A DNA stretch of 64,000 bases, from contig CP031585.1 in NCBI GenBank assembly GCA_003217735.2, positions 496,001-560,000 of the forward strand, written 5' to 3'. Numbering within the stretch: position 1 is the first letter of the stretch; every line of letters begins with the position of its first letter. The position numbers and the translations under genes are program-made. A model generated the notes under the pieces. That model made no database searches, had not been told where the DNA came from, and worked only from the letters and a program-made list of their open reading frames with translations. Origin of the DNA: Marinibacterium anthonyi (GTDB lineage Bacteria; Pseudomonadota; Alphaproteobacteria; Rhodobacterales; Rhodobacteraceae). This document shows positions 18,355-27,192 of the stretch, piece by piece.

Positions 18355-19047
18355 ATGACCAAGTCCCCGGCCCCCGCCGCCAGATCCCTGTTTCCCAGAG
18401 CCACCCTTGCGCTGCCGCTGATCGGTGTGCTGGCGCTTGGCGCCTGCACGAACCCGGCGGCGCTGGATCCCAACACGGATCCCAACAAGAACACCAAGTC
18501 CGGCGCGGTCGCCGGGGCGCTTGCGGGCGCCGGGCTGGCCGTGATCACCGGGGGCGGCAGCGTCGTGAAGAACGCGGCCATCGGTGCCGCTGCCGGCGGG
18601 ATCGTCGGGGCCGGTGTGGGCAGCATTCTGGACCAGCAGGCAGCCGAGCTGCGCCAGTCGCTGGCCAATGACGGGATCACCGTGGTCAACAACGGCAACC
18701 AGCTGGTCGTGACCCTGCCGCAGGACATCACCTTTGACACCGGCAAGTACGACATCAAGCCGTCGCTGCAATCCGAACTGGCCAAGGTCGCCGCGAATTT
18801 CGTGAAGTACAAGAATTCGAACCTGCAGGTCGTCGGCCACACGGACAACGTGGGCGAGGCCGACTATAACCAGAAGCTTTCGGAACAGCGCGCGGGCGCG
18901 GTGTCGGCGGCGCTGATCAACGGCGGCGTCGCGCCGAACCGGATCTCGGTCACCGGGCGCGGGGAAAACCAGCCGATCGCCTCGAACCTCACCCCCGAAG
19001 GTCGCGCGCAGAACCGGCGGGTCGAGATCTACGTTCTGCCCAAGTGA
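18355..19047 (+). CDS. OmpA-family outer-membrane lipoprotein, YiaD-like
   Basis: 230 residues. A lipoprotein signal peptide ends in LALGAC with the lipidated Cys at residue 31. A glycine-zipper segment (residues about 50-90, GAVAGALAGAGLAVITGGG and AAIGAAAGGIVGAGVGSIL) may insert in or span a membrane. The OmpA C-terminal domain follows: ITFDTGKYDIKPSL, VVGHTDNVGEADYNQKLSEQRA, and NRRVEIYV, including the Asp and Arg that bind diaminopimelate of peptidoglycan. It anchors the outer membrane to the wall. Confidence 0.92.
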   Translation: MTKSPAPAARSLFPRATLALPLIGVLALGACTNPAALDPNTDPNKNTKSGAVAGALAGAGLAVITGGGSVVKNAAIGAAAGGIVGAGVGSILDQQAAELRQSLANDGITVVNNGNQLVVTLPQDITFDTGKYDIKPSLQSELAKVAANFVKYKNSNLQVVGHTDNVGEADYNQKLSEQRAGAVSAALINGGVAPNRISVTGRGENQPIASNLTPEGRAQNRRVEIYVLPK

Positions 19048-19087
19048 CCGGACACGTCACCGCGTAGGGGCCGAATGTCTGGCCTGA

Positions 19088-19121
19088 TCCGGTTCCCGTG
19101 CTAGTTTGGCCGGGAACCGGA
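19088..19121. promoter_or_regulatory. 11-bp inverted repeat before the FMN reductase
   Basis: TCCGGTTCCCG (19088-19098) and CGGGAACCGGA (19111-19121) are perfect complements with a 12-base spacer. The element sits 40 bases after the lipoprotein stop and 22 before the reductase GTG, so it may be a terminator stem or an operator; there is no T-run. Confidence 0.5.
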
Positions 19122-19143
19122 GGCAGGACAGGGGACAGGTGCC

Positions 19144-19686
19144 GTGAGCGAAGGGTTACTTCTTGGAATTTCGGGCTCGTTAAGGGCCGGATCCGTCAAT
19201 CGCAAGCTGATACGTGAAGCCGCCCGGCTTTACGCGCCCACGCGGTTCGTCGAGGCCGACATCGACTTTCCGCTGTATGACGGCGATGTCGAAAGCGCCG
19301 ATGGCGTGCCCGCCAAGGTGCAGACCCTCGTCGACCTGATCGCCGAGGCCGAGGCGATCGTGATCTCGACCCCCGAATACAACAAGGGCCCGTCCGGCGT
19401 GCTGAAGAACGCGCTGGACTGGGTCAGCCGGGTCAAGCCGGTGCGCTGGCAGAACAAGCCGGTGGCGGTGATGTCGGCGGCCGGGGGGCGCGCGGGGGGC
19501 GAACGCGCGCAGCTGATCCTGCGGACCTTCATGGTGCCGTTCCGCGCGCGGGTGCTGGCGGGGCCCGAGATGCACCTGGCCGGCGCCGACAAGCAGTTCG
19601 ACGAGAACGGGCGGATCACCTCCGGGCTGTACCTGGAAACCCTGCAGGAACTGATGGACGGCCTGCATGGCGAGGTGACGCGCTGA
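19144..19686 (+). CDS. NADPH-dependent FMN reductase
   Basis: 180-residue flavodoxin-fold enzyme. SGSLRAGSVNRKL near the N-terminus is the FMN phosphate loop, and STPEYNKGPSGVLKNALDWVSR is the isoalloxazine loop signature of the NADPH:FMN/chromate/quinone reductase family. It would reduce quinones, azo dyes or metal ions using NAD(P)H. The start is a GTG at 19144; the upstream inverted repeat may control it. Convergent with the VOC gene, 9 bases apart. Confidence 0.9.
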   Translation: MSEGLLLGISGSLRAGSVNRKLIREAARLYAPTRFVEADIDFPLYDGDVESADGVPAKVQTLVDLIAEAEAIVISTPEYNKGPSGVLKNALDWVSRVKPVRWQNKPVAVMSAAGGRAGGERAQLILRTFMVPFRARVLAGPEMHLAGADKQFDENGRITSGLYLETLQELMDGLHGEVTR

Positions 19687-19695
19687 CGCGGGCCC

Positions 19696-20091
19696 TCAGG
19701 CGGGCGTGCTGATTTCGATCAGGTTGCCGTCCGGGTCGCGGATGTAAAGCGACAAGATCGGCCCGGCGGCCCCGCTGCGGCGGACCGGGCCTTCGAGGAT
19801 ATCGACATCGCGGGCGGCCAGGTGGTCTTGCCAGTCGGGCAGGGGGGTCTGCGTCAGAAAGCACAGGTCGGCGGAACCGGGCGCGGGGTGGCTGGCCTTG
19901 GGGTCGAATTCGGCCCCCGTGCGGTGCAGGTTGATCTTCTGCTGCCCGAAGGCCAGCGCATGGCGCGTGGTGCCGTCGGCGGGCGTGAAGGTGGTTGCCG
20001 TCATGCCGAGGATGTCGGTGTAGAAGGCCAGCGTCGCGTCGATGTCCGCGACGGTCAGCACGAGATGGTCGAGGGCGGTCAGGCTGGGCAT
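19696..20091 (-). CDS. VOC-family protein (glyoxalase/dioxygenase fold)
   Basis: 131 residues with two beta-alpha-beta-beta-beta modules: LDHLVLTVADIDATLAFYTDILGM opens the first, and LSLYIRDPDGNLIEIS closes the second. The His in LDHLVL, the His in HALAFG/HRTGAEF and the Glu in LIEIS could ligate a metal as in glyoxalase I or extradiol dioxygenases. Reaction unknown. Alone between the FMN reductase and the FAD oxidoreductase. Confidence 0.88.
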   Translation of the reverse strand: MPSLTALDHLVLTVADIDATLAFYTDILGMTATTFTPADGTTRHALAFGQQKINLHRTGAEFDPKASHPAPGSADLCFLTQTPLPDWQDHLAARDVDILEGPVRRSGAAGPILSLYIRDPDGNLIEISTPA

Positions 20092-20220
20092 GTCTTGATC
20101 CTGCGTCGGTCAGCGGGGGCGTGCTCCCACCCTGTCATCGTCGGCACGGGCGGAGACCCCGTCAAGAGCCCACCCCGCACGCCCCCGCAGCCCTTTGGAA
20201 CCCGCCGTCCCTGCAAAGGG

Positions 20221-21264
20221 TCAGAGACAGGTTTCCAGCCGGAAGTCGTCCGGGATGGTGTCGATGTCGCGCAGCACGAGGTCGGCCATGACCTGTGCCA
20301 CCTTGGGCGCCATGCCGAACCCGATCTTGAACCCGCCGTTCGCCACGAAATGCCCGGGCCGCCCCGGCCAGGCACCCAGCACCGGCGCGCGGCTGCGCGC
20401 GCGCGGACGCAGGCCGGCCCATCGGGTCAGCACCGGCGCCTCGGCCAGGGCCGGAACCGCCGCGCGGGCCTTGGCGATCACGGCGTCGAGCTGGTCGTCG
20501 GTGCTGTCGGGCGTGTCGAAGTCGCGTTCCGAGGTCGAGCCGACCGCCACCAGCCCATCCGCATGGGGCACCACGTGCACCCCGTCGGCAAACAGCTGCG
20601 GCGCATCCGCCGGCACCGCCATGTCCAGCACCGCCGCCTGCCCCTTGATCGCCGTGCCGACCGGCTGGCCCAGCACCTGCGACAGGTCGGTCAGCCCCGC
20701 CGCGCCGGTGGCCCAGACCACCGCGCCGCGATCCGGCGCCTCGGTTACCACCTGCGCGCCCCGCGATCTGAGCGCCGCGACCAGCGAGATCACCGCGCGC
20801 GCCGGGTGCAGCCGCGCCGACAGCGTGTCGCGAATCAGCCAGCCCGTCGGCGTGATCGGCGCCCAGCCCCAGGCGGCGCTGGCGGGGACGACGTCCCAGG
20901 CCGCCTTGCCCTCCCACAGCTCCGCCGCCTCGGCCGACCGTGCGCGGGCCAGCTCCAGCGCCTTGTCGTCGGGCACCGGTTGCAGGCGGCCGGTACGGCC
21001 ATAGCCCGGCGACATGCCGCCCGTCAGCGCGACATCGGTCCAGAACGCCTCGGCCATCATCAGGCTTTCGAACTGGAAGGCCTTCTTGGCGTTCCAGTTT
21101 TCCGGCACATGCGGCGCCAGCGCGCCCACCACGCCGCCGCTGGCCCCGGCGCCAGGCCCGTAGGGGTCGACCACCACCACCCGCGCCCCGCGCCGCGCGC
21201 AGGCCCAGGCGATCGACAGGCCGAAGATGCCTGCGCCTCTCACGGTCACGTCCGCCATTGCCAT
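20221..21264 (-). CDS. FAD-dependent oxidoreductase of the DAO family; possible MnmC oxidoreductase half
   Basis: 347 residues. The FAD dinucleotide loop is GAGIFGLSIAWACARRGARV near residue 10, and the C-terminus has the DAO-type GLRPRARSRAPVLG and NGGFKIGFGMAP segments. On sequence alone it could be a D-amino-acid or glycine oxidase. Its neighbour, 67 bases away on the other strand, is MnmD; in E. coli these two activities are fused in MnmC, which oxidises cmnm5U34 to nm5U34 (FAD domain) before methylation. That context makes the tRNA role plausible. It begins ATG GCA ATG, so the start may be 21264 or 21258. Confidence 0.75.
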   Translation of the reverse strand: MAMADVTVRGAGIFGLSIAWACARRGARVVVVDPYGPGAGASGGVVGALAPHVPENWNAKKAFQFESLMMAEAFWTDVALTGGMSPGYGRTGRLQPVPDDKALELARARSAEAAELWEGKAAWDVVPASAAWGWAPITPTGWLIRDTLSARLHPARAVISLVAALRSRGAQVVTEAPDRGAVVWATGAAGLTDLSQVLGQPVGTAIKGQAAVLDMAVPADAPQLFADGVHVVPHADGLVAVGSTSERDFDTPDSTDDQLDAVIAKARAAVPALAEAPVLTRWAGLRPRARSRAPVLGAWPGRPGHFVANGGFKIGFGMAPKVAQVMADLVLRDIDTIPDDFRLETCL

Positions 21265-21331
21265 TTCCGCCCCGCTTGTTCAGTGTCGCCCCGGTCGGGC
21301 GTCTCGCCGTGCGACCATAAGAGAGCCATCC

Positions 21332-22000
21332 ATGCAGTACCAGCAGGCACAGATTTCCTGGCGAGACGGCCAGGTTCCGGTCTCGGATCGTTTCGAGGAC
21401 CCGTATTACTCGCTTCAGAACGGTCTGGAGGAGACGCGGCACACCTTCCTGGCGGGCAACGCCCTGCCGGAGCGGTTCCGCGACGGGTTCCATATCGCCG
21501 AGCTGGGCTTTGGCACCGGGCTGAACTTTCTTGCCACATGGCAGGCCTGGGCGGCTTCGGGCACACCGGGCATCCTGCGCTACACCAGTTTCGAAGCCTT
21601 CCCGATGGCCGCGCCCGACATGGCGCAGGCGCTGGCGGCCTTTCCGGATCTGCCGGGGCGCGACGACCTGGTCGCGGCCTGGGACAAGGGCGCCTTCCCT
21701 GTGCGGCTCGGGGCGGTCGAGCTGGATATCCGCATGGGCGATGCCCGCGAGACCTTGCCGGACTGGGAGGGGCGGGCCGATGCCTGGTTTCTCGACGGCT
21801 TCGCCCCGGCGCGCAATCCCGAGCTGTGGGAACAGGCGCTGATGGACCAGGTCGCGGCGCACACCGCCGCCAAGGGCACGCTGGCCACCTATACCGCCGC
21901 CGGCCATGTGCGCCGGGCGCTGGACGCGGCGGGCTTTGCCGTCACGCGCCAGCCCGGGTTCGGCCGCAAGCGGCACATGACGACAGGACTATTGAAATGA
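21332..22000 (+). CDS. mnmD: tRNA (5-methylaminomethyl-2-thiouridine)(34)-methyltransferase MnmD
   Basis: 222 residues equal to the N-terminal methyltransferase domain of E. coli MnmC (DUF752). It makes mnm5s2U34 from nm5s2U34 in tRNAs decoding NNR codons. Signs are SDRFEDPYYS, the SAM motif I ELGFGTGLNFL, and DAWFLDGFAPARNPELW, the family's second signature. Start ATG 21332 gives the family N-terminus; the upstream open frame enters the divergent oxidoreductase. The EamA gene follows 10 bases after the stop. Confidence 0.92.
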   Translation: MQYQQAQISWRDGQVPVSDRFEDPYYSLQNGLEETRHTFLAGNALPERFRDGFHIAELGFGTGLNFLATWQAWAASGTPGILRYTSFEAFPMAAPDMAQALAAFPDLPGRDDLVAAWDKGAFPVRLGAVELDIRMGDARETLPDWEGRADAWFLDGFAPARNPELWEQALMDQVAAHTAAKGTLATYTAAGHVRRALDAAGFAVTRQPGFGRKRHMTTGLLK

Positions 22001-22010
22001 CACTTCTGAA

Positions 22011-22898
22011 ATGACCACGATCGAGCAGACGCCGCAGCGCAATTCCGTGGCGCTGGGTATCGCGCTGATGATCGGCTCGACCATCGTCTTCGCGCTGCAG
22101 GACGGCATGTCGCGCCACCTGGCCGACGAATACAACACCTTCATGGTGGTGATGATCCGCTACTGGTTCTTCGCCGCCTTCGTCGTGGCCCTGGCCGCGC
22201 GCCAGAAGGGCGGGCTGCGCAAGGCCGTCCGCACGCGGCAACCCGTGGTCCAGCTGATCCGGGGCCTTCTGCTGGTGGCCGAGATCTGCGTGGCGGTCTA
22301 CGGCTTCACTATCCTGGGGCTGGTGGAAAGCCAGGCGGTCTTCATCTGCTACCCGCTGCTGGTCGCCGCCCTGTCGGGCCCGGTGCTGGGCGAACAGGTC
22401 GGATGGCGGCGCTGGACGGCGATCGGCGTGGGGTTCATCGGCGTGATCTTCATTCTCAAGCCCTCCGACGGGGTCTTCAACCCCGCCGCCGTCATCCCGC
22501 TGGTCGCGGCATTGCTGTTCGCGCTGTACGGGCTGCTGACCCGCTATGCCGCGCGCAAGGACACGACCGCCACCAGCTTCTTCTGGACCGGGATGGTCGG
22601 CGCCGTGGTGCTGACCGCCATCGGCATCGGCTACTGGGAGCCGATGATCGCCACCGACTGGATCTGGATGGGGTGCCTGTGCATCACCGGCGTGCTGGGC
22701 CACTGGCTGCTGATCAAGTGCTACGAGGTGGCCGAGGCCAGCGCCGTGCAGCCGTTCGCCTATTTCCACTTTGTCTGGGCGTCGATCCTGGGCGTCGTGG
22801 TGTTTTCCGAGATCGTGCGCCCCAATGTCGCCTTCGGCGCGGCGCTGATCGTGGCGGCGGGGCTGTTCACCCTATGGCGCGAACGCGCGAAGGGTTGA
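22011..22898 (+). CDS. EamA/RhaT-family drug/metabolite transporter
   Basis: 295 residues with ten predicted transmembrane helices in two EamA repeats (first starts SVALGIALMIGSTIVFALQD; second PLVAALLFALYGLLTRYAA). Such proteins export amino acids, nucleosides or other small metabolites; substrate unknown. Likely transcribed with mnmD. The last 27 bases overlap the 3' end of the convergent lytic transglycosylase. Confidence 0.88.
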   Translation: MTTIEQTPQRNSVALGIALMIGSTIVFALQDGMSRHLADEYNTFMVVMIRYWFFAAFVVALAARQKGGLRKAVRTRQPVVQLIRGLLLVAEICVAVYGFTILGLVESQAVFICYPLLVAALSGPVLGEQVGWRRWTAIGVGFIGVIFILKPSDGVFNPAAVIPLVAALLFALYGLLTRYAARKDTTATSFFWTGMVGAVVLTAIGIGYWEPMIATDWIWMGCLCITGVLGHWLLIKCYEVAEASAVQPFAYFHFVWASILGVVVFSEIVRPNVAFGAALIVAAGLFTLWRERAKG

Positions 22899-24833
22899 TC
22901 CCTTCAGTTCCTGTGAAAACGGGATCGGCAGGGGATCCTTTCCCAGCCGCGCCCGGTAGACCGGCAGGCTTTCGGTGACCCGCATCACGTAGTTGCGGGT
23001 CTCGTTGAAGGGGATCATCTCGATCCAGTCGACGATGTCGATCTTGGCCTTGCGCCCGCGCGGATCGCCGAACTGGTCCATCCAGGCCAGCGGCCGGCCC
23101 GGCCCGGCGTTGTAGCCCGCGGCCATCATCGTGACGTTGCCGCCCAGGTCGGCGGCCAGCTTGGCCAGGTAATTTGCCCCCAGCTTGGCGTTGTAATGCC
23201 AGTCGTCCAGCATGCGCGCGGTGGAATGCGCGGCCAGGATTCCCAGCTTGTCGGCCATGTGGCGCCCGGTTGCGGGCATGACCTGCATCAGCCCCAGGGC
23301 GCCTGCGCCGCTGACCACCGTGGGATCGAATTCGCTTTCGCGCCGGGCGATGGCCAGCACCATTTCCGGCGCCATCGGCAGGGTATCCTGCGCAACCGGG
23401 TGCAGCGGATAATAATAGCCGGGCAGGATCATCCCGTCCTGCGCCGCCCGCTTCGAGATCATCACCGCCAGGTGCGGATCCCCCAGGTCCAGCGCCATCT
23501 GGCCCAGCTGCCCGGCCTCTTCCGGGGACAGGCTTTCGGTCAGGTGGGTGAAGAACCGTTCGGCCAGCACGTATTCCTTTGCGTCCCACAGCGCCACGGC
23601 GGCCTTGAACACCGACGACCGGGTGAACGCGGCCTCTTTCCAGGGGGGCAGATCGGGCGGGTTGGCCAGGTCGGAGTCAAAGGGCATTCCGGCCTTTTCG
23701 GCGGACAGCAGCCCGTAGAACGAGCTTTGATAGGCGGCGCCTTCGCGATAGGCGACCTGGGCGACCTGCTTGTCGCCAAGCGCGTCCAGCGCGCGGCCGG
23801 TCCAGTATTTCGCCCGCCCCTTCGAGATCGGCGAATCCACCGCGGCGTCCAGGCGCAGGAAATGCAGCAGCGCGGTTTCGGGCTGGTTGAGGAAGCGCAG
23901 CGCCAGGTAGCCCGACAGCCATTCCAGGTCGGCAAAGTCCGACCCGTCGATCAGCCCGTGTCGCATGGCGACGTCATAGGCCTTCTGGTAGTCTCCCTGG
24001 CTCATCAGGGTCCGCGCATAGACGCGGCGGCGGCCGGCCCATTTCTCGGGCTGGCCCAACGCCTCGGCCGAGGTCGAGCGTTCCATCATCAGCGCCAGCG
24101 CATCGTCCGCCCGCCCCTTGCGCGCGCGCCATTCGAAGCGGTCGTAGGCCAGGCCCGGATCGTCGGCCAGCGCCGGCGGCACCTTCTCGATCGCCACATC
24201 CACGCCGGCCGCCTGTTCCTGCAGCGCCAGCCGCGCCAGCGCCAGCGCGCGGTGGTCGTCATCGACAGAGGTCAGCATGCGCCGCGCGCTCAGCCGGTCG
24301 CCGCTCCATAGCAGGTTGTCCAGGCGCGCGACGTTGTGGGGTTTCAGCAGGTCGCCGCCCGAAGCGACGAAAGACTCCTGGTTGGCGGCCCCCATCGGCA
24401 TGGTGCGCCAGCCCAGCACCAGCGTCGCGTCGGCCTCGCCGTTGCGGCCGGCGGCGCGCAGCGCGTTGACATAGGTCAGCACGCCGTCGGGGGTCTGGGG
24501 TTCCTCGGCGTCGAACATGGCCAGGGCCTGTTCGTAGCTGGCCGCCACGAAGGCGCCTTCGCTTTTTTCGCGCAGCCAGGGCAGGCCGGGCCAGTCGCCG
24601 TTGCGCCGCAGGAAGTCCAGCGTCGCCGCCGCGTCCCCGCGCCCGGCGCGCAGCCAGTGCCATTCCACGATGTCATGGGCAATGGTGTCCGGCCCGCCGG
24701 CCTCGGCAAAGGCCGCTTCGAAATCCTGGCCGCGCACGGCCTCCATCGCGCCGGCGAGGTCCGCCGAGGCGGGGCGGGCAAAAGCAAGAGCCAGGGCGAG
24801 GATGAGGGAAAGTGAACGGATCAAGGCAATCAT
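22872..24833 (-). CDS. Soluble-type lytic murein transglycosylase (Slt70-like)
   Basis: 653 residues. A signal peptide (MIALIRSLSLILALALAFARPASA) leads to the periplasm. Residues about 25-470 are a superhelix of tandem helical repeats forming the doughnut-shaped U/L domain. The catalytic SLT domain is C-terminal: ARRESEFDPTVVSGAGALGL contains the catalytic Glu, followed by MQVMPATGRHMA and AAGYNAGPGRPLAW. It cleaves peptidoglycan to 1,6-anhydromuropeptides for turnover or insertion of envelope machines. Start chosen at 24833 for the signal peptide; a 19-codon extension exists. Divergent from dapA. Confidence 0.92.
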   Translation of the reverse strand: MIALIRSLSLILALALAFARPASADLAGAMEAVRGQDFEAAFAEAGGPDTIAHDIVEWHWLRAGRGDAAATLDFLRRNGDWPGLPWLREKSEGAFVAASYEQALAMFDAEEPQTPDGVLTYVNALRAAGRNGEADATLVLGWRTMPMGAANQESFVASGGDLLKPHNVARLDNLLWSGDRLSARRMLTSVDDDHRALALARLALQEQAAGVDVAIEKVPPALADDPGLAYDRFEWRARKGRADDALALMMERSTSAEALGQPEKWAGRRRVYARTLMSQGDYQKAYDVAMRHGLIDGSDFADLEWLSGYLALRFLNQPETALLHFLRLDAAVDSPISKGRAKYWTGRALDALGDKQVAQVAYREGAAYQSSFYGLLSAEKAGMPFDSDLANPPDLPPWKEAAFTRSSVFKAAVALWDAKEYVLAERFFTHLTESLSPEEAGQLGQMALDLGDPHLAVMISKRAAQDGMILPGYYYPLHPVAQDTLPMAPEMVLAIARRESEFDPTVVSGAGALGLMQVMPATGRHMADKLGILAAHSTARMLDDWHYNAKLGANYLAKLAADLGGNVTMMAAGYNAGPGRPLAWMDQFGDPRGRKAKIDIVDWIEMIPFNETRNYVMRVTESLPVYRARLGKDPLPIPFSQELKGSTLRAFAP

Positions 24834-24946
24834 TTTCGAAGCAAGCGGGGCTTGAGGAACCAATCGTATTCCGTGTATCGGCACGTACAACTCACAAACG
24901 CGGTAGGACTTAAGATGAGCTTACCGCCTAACCCAGGAGCGCGACC

Positions 24947-25819
24947 ATGTTCAAAGGTTCTTTGCCAGCCCTTGTCACCCCGTTTGCGGACGGTGCAGTG
25001 GATTGGGACGCGCTCAAGAAACTTGTGGACTGGCATGTGGATCAGGGATCCCATGGCCTTGTGCCCGTGGGCACCACCGGTGAAAGCCCCACGCTGACCC
25101 ATGTGGAACACGAGCAGGTCGTCGCCGAAGTGGTCAAGGCCGCTGCCGGCCGGATCCCGGTGATCGCCGGGGCCGGGTCGAACAACACCGTCGAATCGGT
25201 GCGCTTCATGAAGCACGCCCAGGCGGTCGGCGCCGATGGCGCGCTGGTGGTGACGCCCTATTACAACAAGCCGACCCAGCGCGGGTTGATCGCCCATTTC
25301 ACCGCCGTGGCCGAAAGCTGCGATCTGCCGATCGTCATCTACAACATCCCCGGCCGGTCCGTCGTCGACATGACGCCTGCCACCATGGGCGAACTGGCGA
25401 AACTGCCCAACATCGTCGGCGTCAAGGATGCCACCGGCGACATCGCCCGCGTGTCCAAGCAGCGCATGACCTGCGGCGCCGATTTCATCCAGCTTTCGGG
25501 CGAAGACGCCACGGCGTTGGGGTTCAACGCCCATGGCGGCGTCGGCTGCATTTCCGTCACCGCGAACGTGGCGCCCAGGCTGTGTGCCGAATTCCAGGAG
25601 GCGACGCTGGCCGGCGATTACGCCAAGGCGCTGGAATACCAGGACAAGCTGATGCCCCTGCACGAGGCGATCTTTATCGAACCGGGCGTCGCCGGGGCCA
25701 AGTACGGCCTGTCCAGGCTGGGCCTGTGTTCGCAAGAGGTCCGTTCGCCCCTGACGGGTCTTCTGGACGAAACGAAGGCAAGGATCGACGCCGCCATGGT
25801 GCATGCCGGCCTGCTCTGA
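24947..25819 (+). CDS. dapA: 4-hydroxy-tetrahydrodipicolinate synthase
   Basis: 290-residue class I aldolase condensing pyruvate with aspartate semialdehyde, the first committed step to lysine and diaminopimelate. The catalytic residues are present: Thr43-Thr44 in VGTTGES, Tyr132 and Arg137 in IYNIPGR, and the Schiff-base Lys160 in [13 protein letters not shown] ribosome-binding site precedes the ATG. Its product feeds the wall that the divergent lytic transglycosylase turns over. A strong hairpin follows at 25861-25892. Confidence 0.96.
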   Translation: MFKGSLPALVTPFADGAVDWDALKKLVDWHVDQGSHGLVPVGTTGESPTLTHVEHEQVVAEVVKAAAGRIPVIAGAGSNNTVESVRFMKHAQAVGADGALVVTPYYNKPTQRGLIAHFTAVAESCDLPIVIYNIPGRSVVDMTPATMGELAKLPNIVGVKDATGDIARVSKQRMTCGADFIQLSGEDATALGFNAHGGVGCISVTANVAPRLCAEFQEATLAGDYAKALEYQDKLMPLHEAIFIEPGVAGAKYGLSRLGLCSQEVRSPLTGLLDETKARIDAAMVHAGLL

Positions 25820-25860
25820 CGGGCTCGCGTTGACACTTCTGCCCGGCCTTTTCATGGTCT

Positions 25861-25892
25861 CAGAGGGGCGCCCCGACCGGGGTGCCCCTCTG
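25861..25892 (+). terminator. Strong GC hairpin between dapA and the M20 hydrolase
   Basis: CAGAGGGGC and GCCCCTCTG form the base of the stem and an inner CCCC/GGGG pair encloses GACC; one mismatch or bulge interrupts it. It ends 17 bases before the next ATG, so it could attenuate read-through or mask the hydrolase leader. No T-run follows. Confidence 0.55.
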
Positions 25893-25909
25893 CCGTGAAA
25901 GGGACCCCC

Positions 25910-27079
25910 ATGACCATTCTGACCCCCATCGCCGAGGCCACCTCTGACCTCGAGGCGATCTTCAAGGACCTGCATGCCCACCCCGAACTGGGCTTTCAGG
26001 AGGTCCGCACCAGCGCCATCGTGGCCGAGACGCTGAAGGCGTACGGCGTGGACGAGGTCCACACCGGGCTGGGCAAGACCGGGGTGGTGGCGCTGATCCA
26101 TGGCAAGGAAAAGGGCAACCGCCGGATCGGGTTGCGCGCCGACATGGACGCCCTGCCGATCGACGAGATCACGGGGCTGGACTATGCGTCGAAGACCCCC
26201 GGCGTGATGCATGCCTGCGGCCATGACGGGCATACGACGATGCTGCTGGGGGCGGCGAAATACCTGGCCGAGACGCGCGATTTTGCCGGCACCGCCGTTC
26301 TGGTCTTTCAACCGGCCGAGGAAGGCCTGGGCGGCGCGCGCCAGATGCTGGCCGACGGGCTGTTCGAACAGTTTCCCTGTGACGAGATCTACGGCATGCA
26401 CAATTCGCCGGGCACGCCGCTGGGCAAGGTCGGCATCTGCAAGGGCGCGGCCATGGCGGGGGCGGCGTTCTTCGATATCAGGATCTCCGGCCGGGGCAGC
26501 CATGCCGCCGCGCCGCACATGTCCAAGGATGCGCTGATGATCGCGGCGACGCTGGCGGCGCAGATCCAGACGATCCTGTCGCGCAACATCCCCCCGCATG
26601 AGACCTGCGTGCTGTCGATCACCCAGCTGCACGCCGGGTCGGCCTATAACGTGGTGCCCGAGACGGCGACGCTGGCCGGCACGATCCGCTATTTCAAGGA
26701 CGAGATCCATGAGCTGGCGGCCGAGCGGATGAAGGCCATCTGCGCCGGTTTCGCGACGGCGCATGACGTGACGATCGACATCGACCTGCGCAATGTCTTC
26801 GACGTGCTGATGAACGACGCCGCCCTGTCGGACGCCTATGTCGAGGCGGCGGGCGATATCGTGGGCCCCGAGAACGTGAGCGATACGGAAAAGCCGGTGA
26901 CCGGATCGGAGGATTTCGCCGACATGCTGAAGGTCGTTCCGGGCGCTTACGTGCGCGTGGGCCATGGCGGCACGGTCAGCCTGCACAACCCGGCCTTCGT
27001 GCTGGACACGGGTATCCTGCCGGTCGGGGCCTCGATCATGGCGCGGATCGTCGAGAAACGGCTGGCACCGGGCAGCTGA
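25910..27079 (+). CDS. M20-family amidohydrolase (hippurate/N-acyl amino acid hydrolase type)
   Basis: 389 residues. The di-metal site residues are visible: Asp of GLRADMDALP, His and Asp/His of HACGHDGHTTM, the catalytic Glu-Glu of QPAEEG, His of YGMHNSPG and the last His of SLHNPAFVLD. A lid/dimerisation domain lies between about residues 185 and 300 (GRGSHAAAPH). Relatives cleave N-acyl, carbamoyl or indole-3-acetyl amino acids; substrate not deducible, though a link to the dap pathway (N-acyl-DAP) is possible from the neighbour. Start ATG 25910 follows a GAAAGGG site. Confidence 0.9.
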   Translation: MTILTPIAEATSDLEAIFKDLHAHPELGFQEVRTSAIVAETLKAYGVDEVHTGLGKTGVVALIHGKEKGNRRIGLRADMDALPIDEITGLDYASKTPGVMHACGHDGHTTMLLGAAKYLAETRDFAGTAVLVFQPAEEGLGGARQMLADGLFEQFPCDEIYGMHNSPGTPLGKVGICKGAAMAGAAFFDIRISGRGSHAAAPHMSKDALMIAATLAAQIQTILSRNIPPHETCVLSITQLHAGSAYNVVPETATLAGTIRYFKDEIHELAAERMKAICAGFATAHDVTIDIDLRNVFDVLMNDAALSDAYVEAAGDIVGPENVSDTEKPVTGSEDFADMLKVVPGAYVRVGHGGTVSLHNPAFVLDTGILPVGASIMARIVEKRLAPGS

Positions 27080-27085
27080 GAGGCC

Positions 27086-27184
27086 GGGCAGTCCGCGATC
27101 ACGCTCCCACCCGTTCGTCACTGAAATCGGTCCACTGGACCGATTTCCGGGCGTTCCTCACCCCCGCGTGATCGCGGACTGCCC
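27086..27184. repeat. Nested perfect inverted repeats between convergent genes
   Basis: Outer arms GGGCAGTCCGCGATCACG (27086-27103) and its exact complement (27167-27184), 18 bp each; inner arms GAAATCGGTCCA (27123-27134) and TGGACCGATTTC (27136-27147), 12 bp around one base. The element starts 6 bases after the M20 stop and ends 8 before the soeC stop. It may act as a two-way terminator or be a small palindromic mobile sequence; there are no target duplications or open frame. Confidence 0.8.
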
Positions 27185-27192
27185 TTGGCGCC

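Noticed and set aside
20221-21264. Firm naming of the FAD oxidoreductase as MnmC oxidoreductase or as glycine oxidase
   Set aside because: Sequence motifs are shared by the whole DAO family; only the neighbour hints at the tRNA role, so it is left as a possibility.
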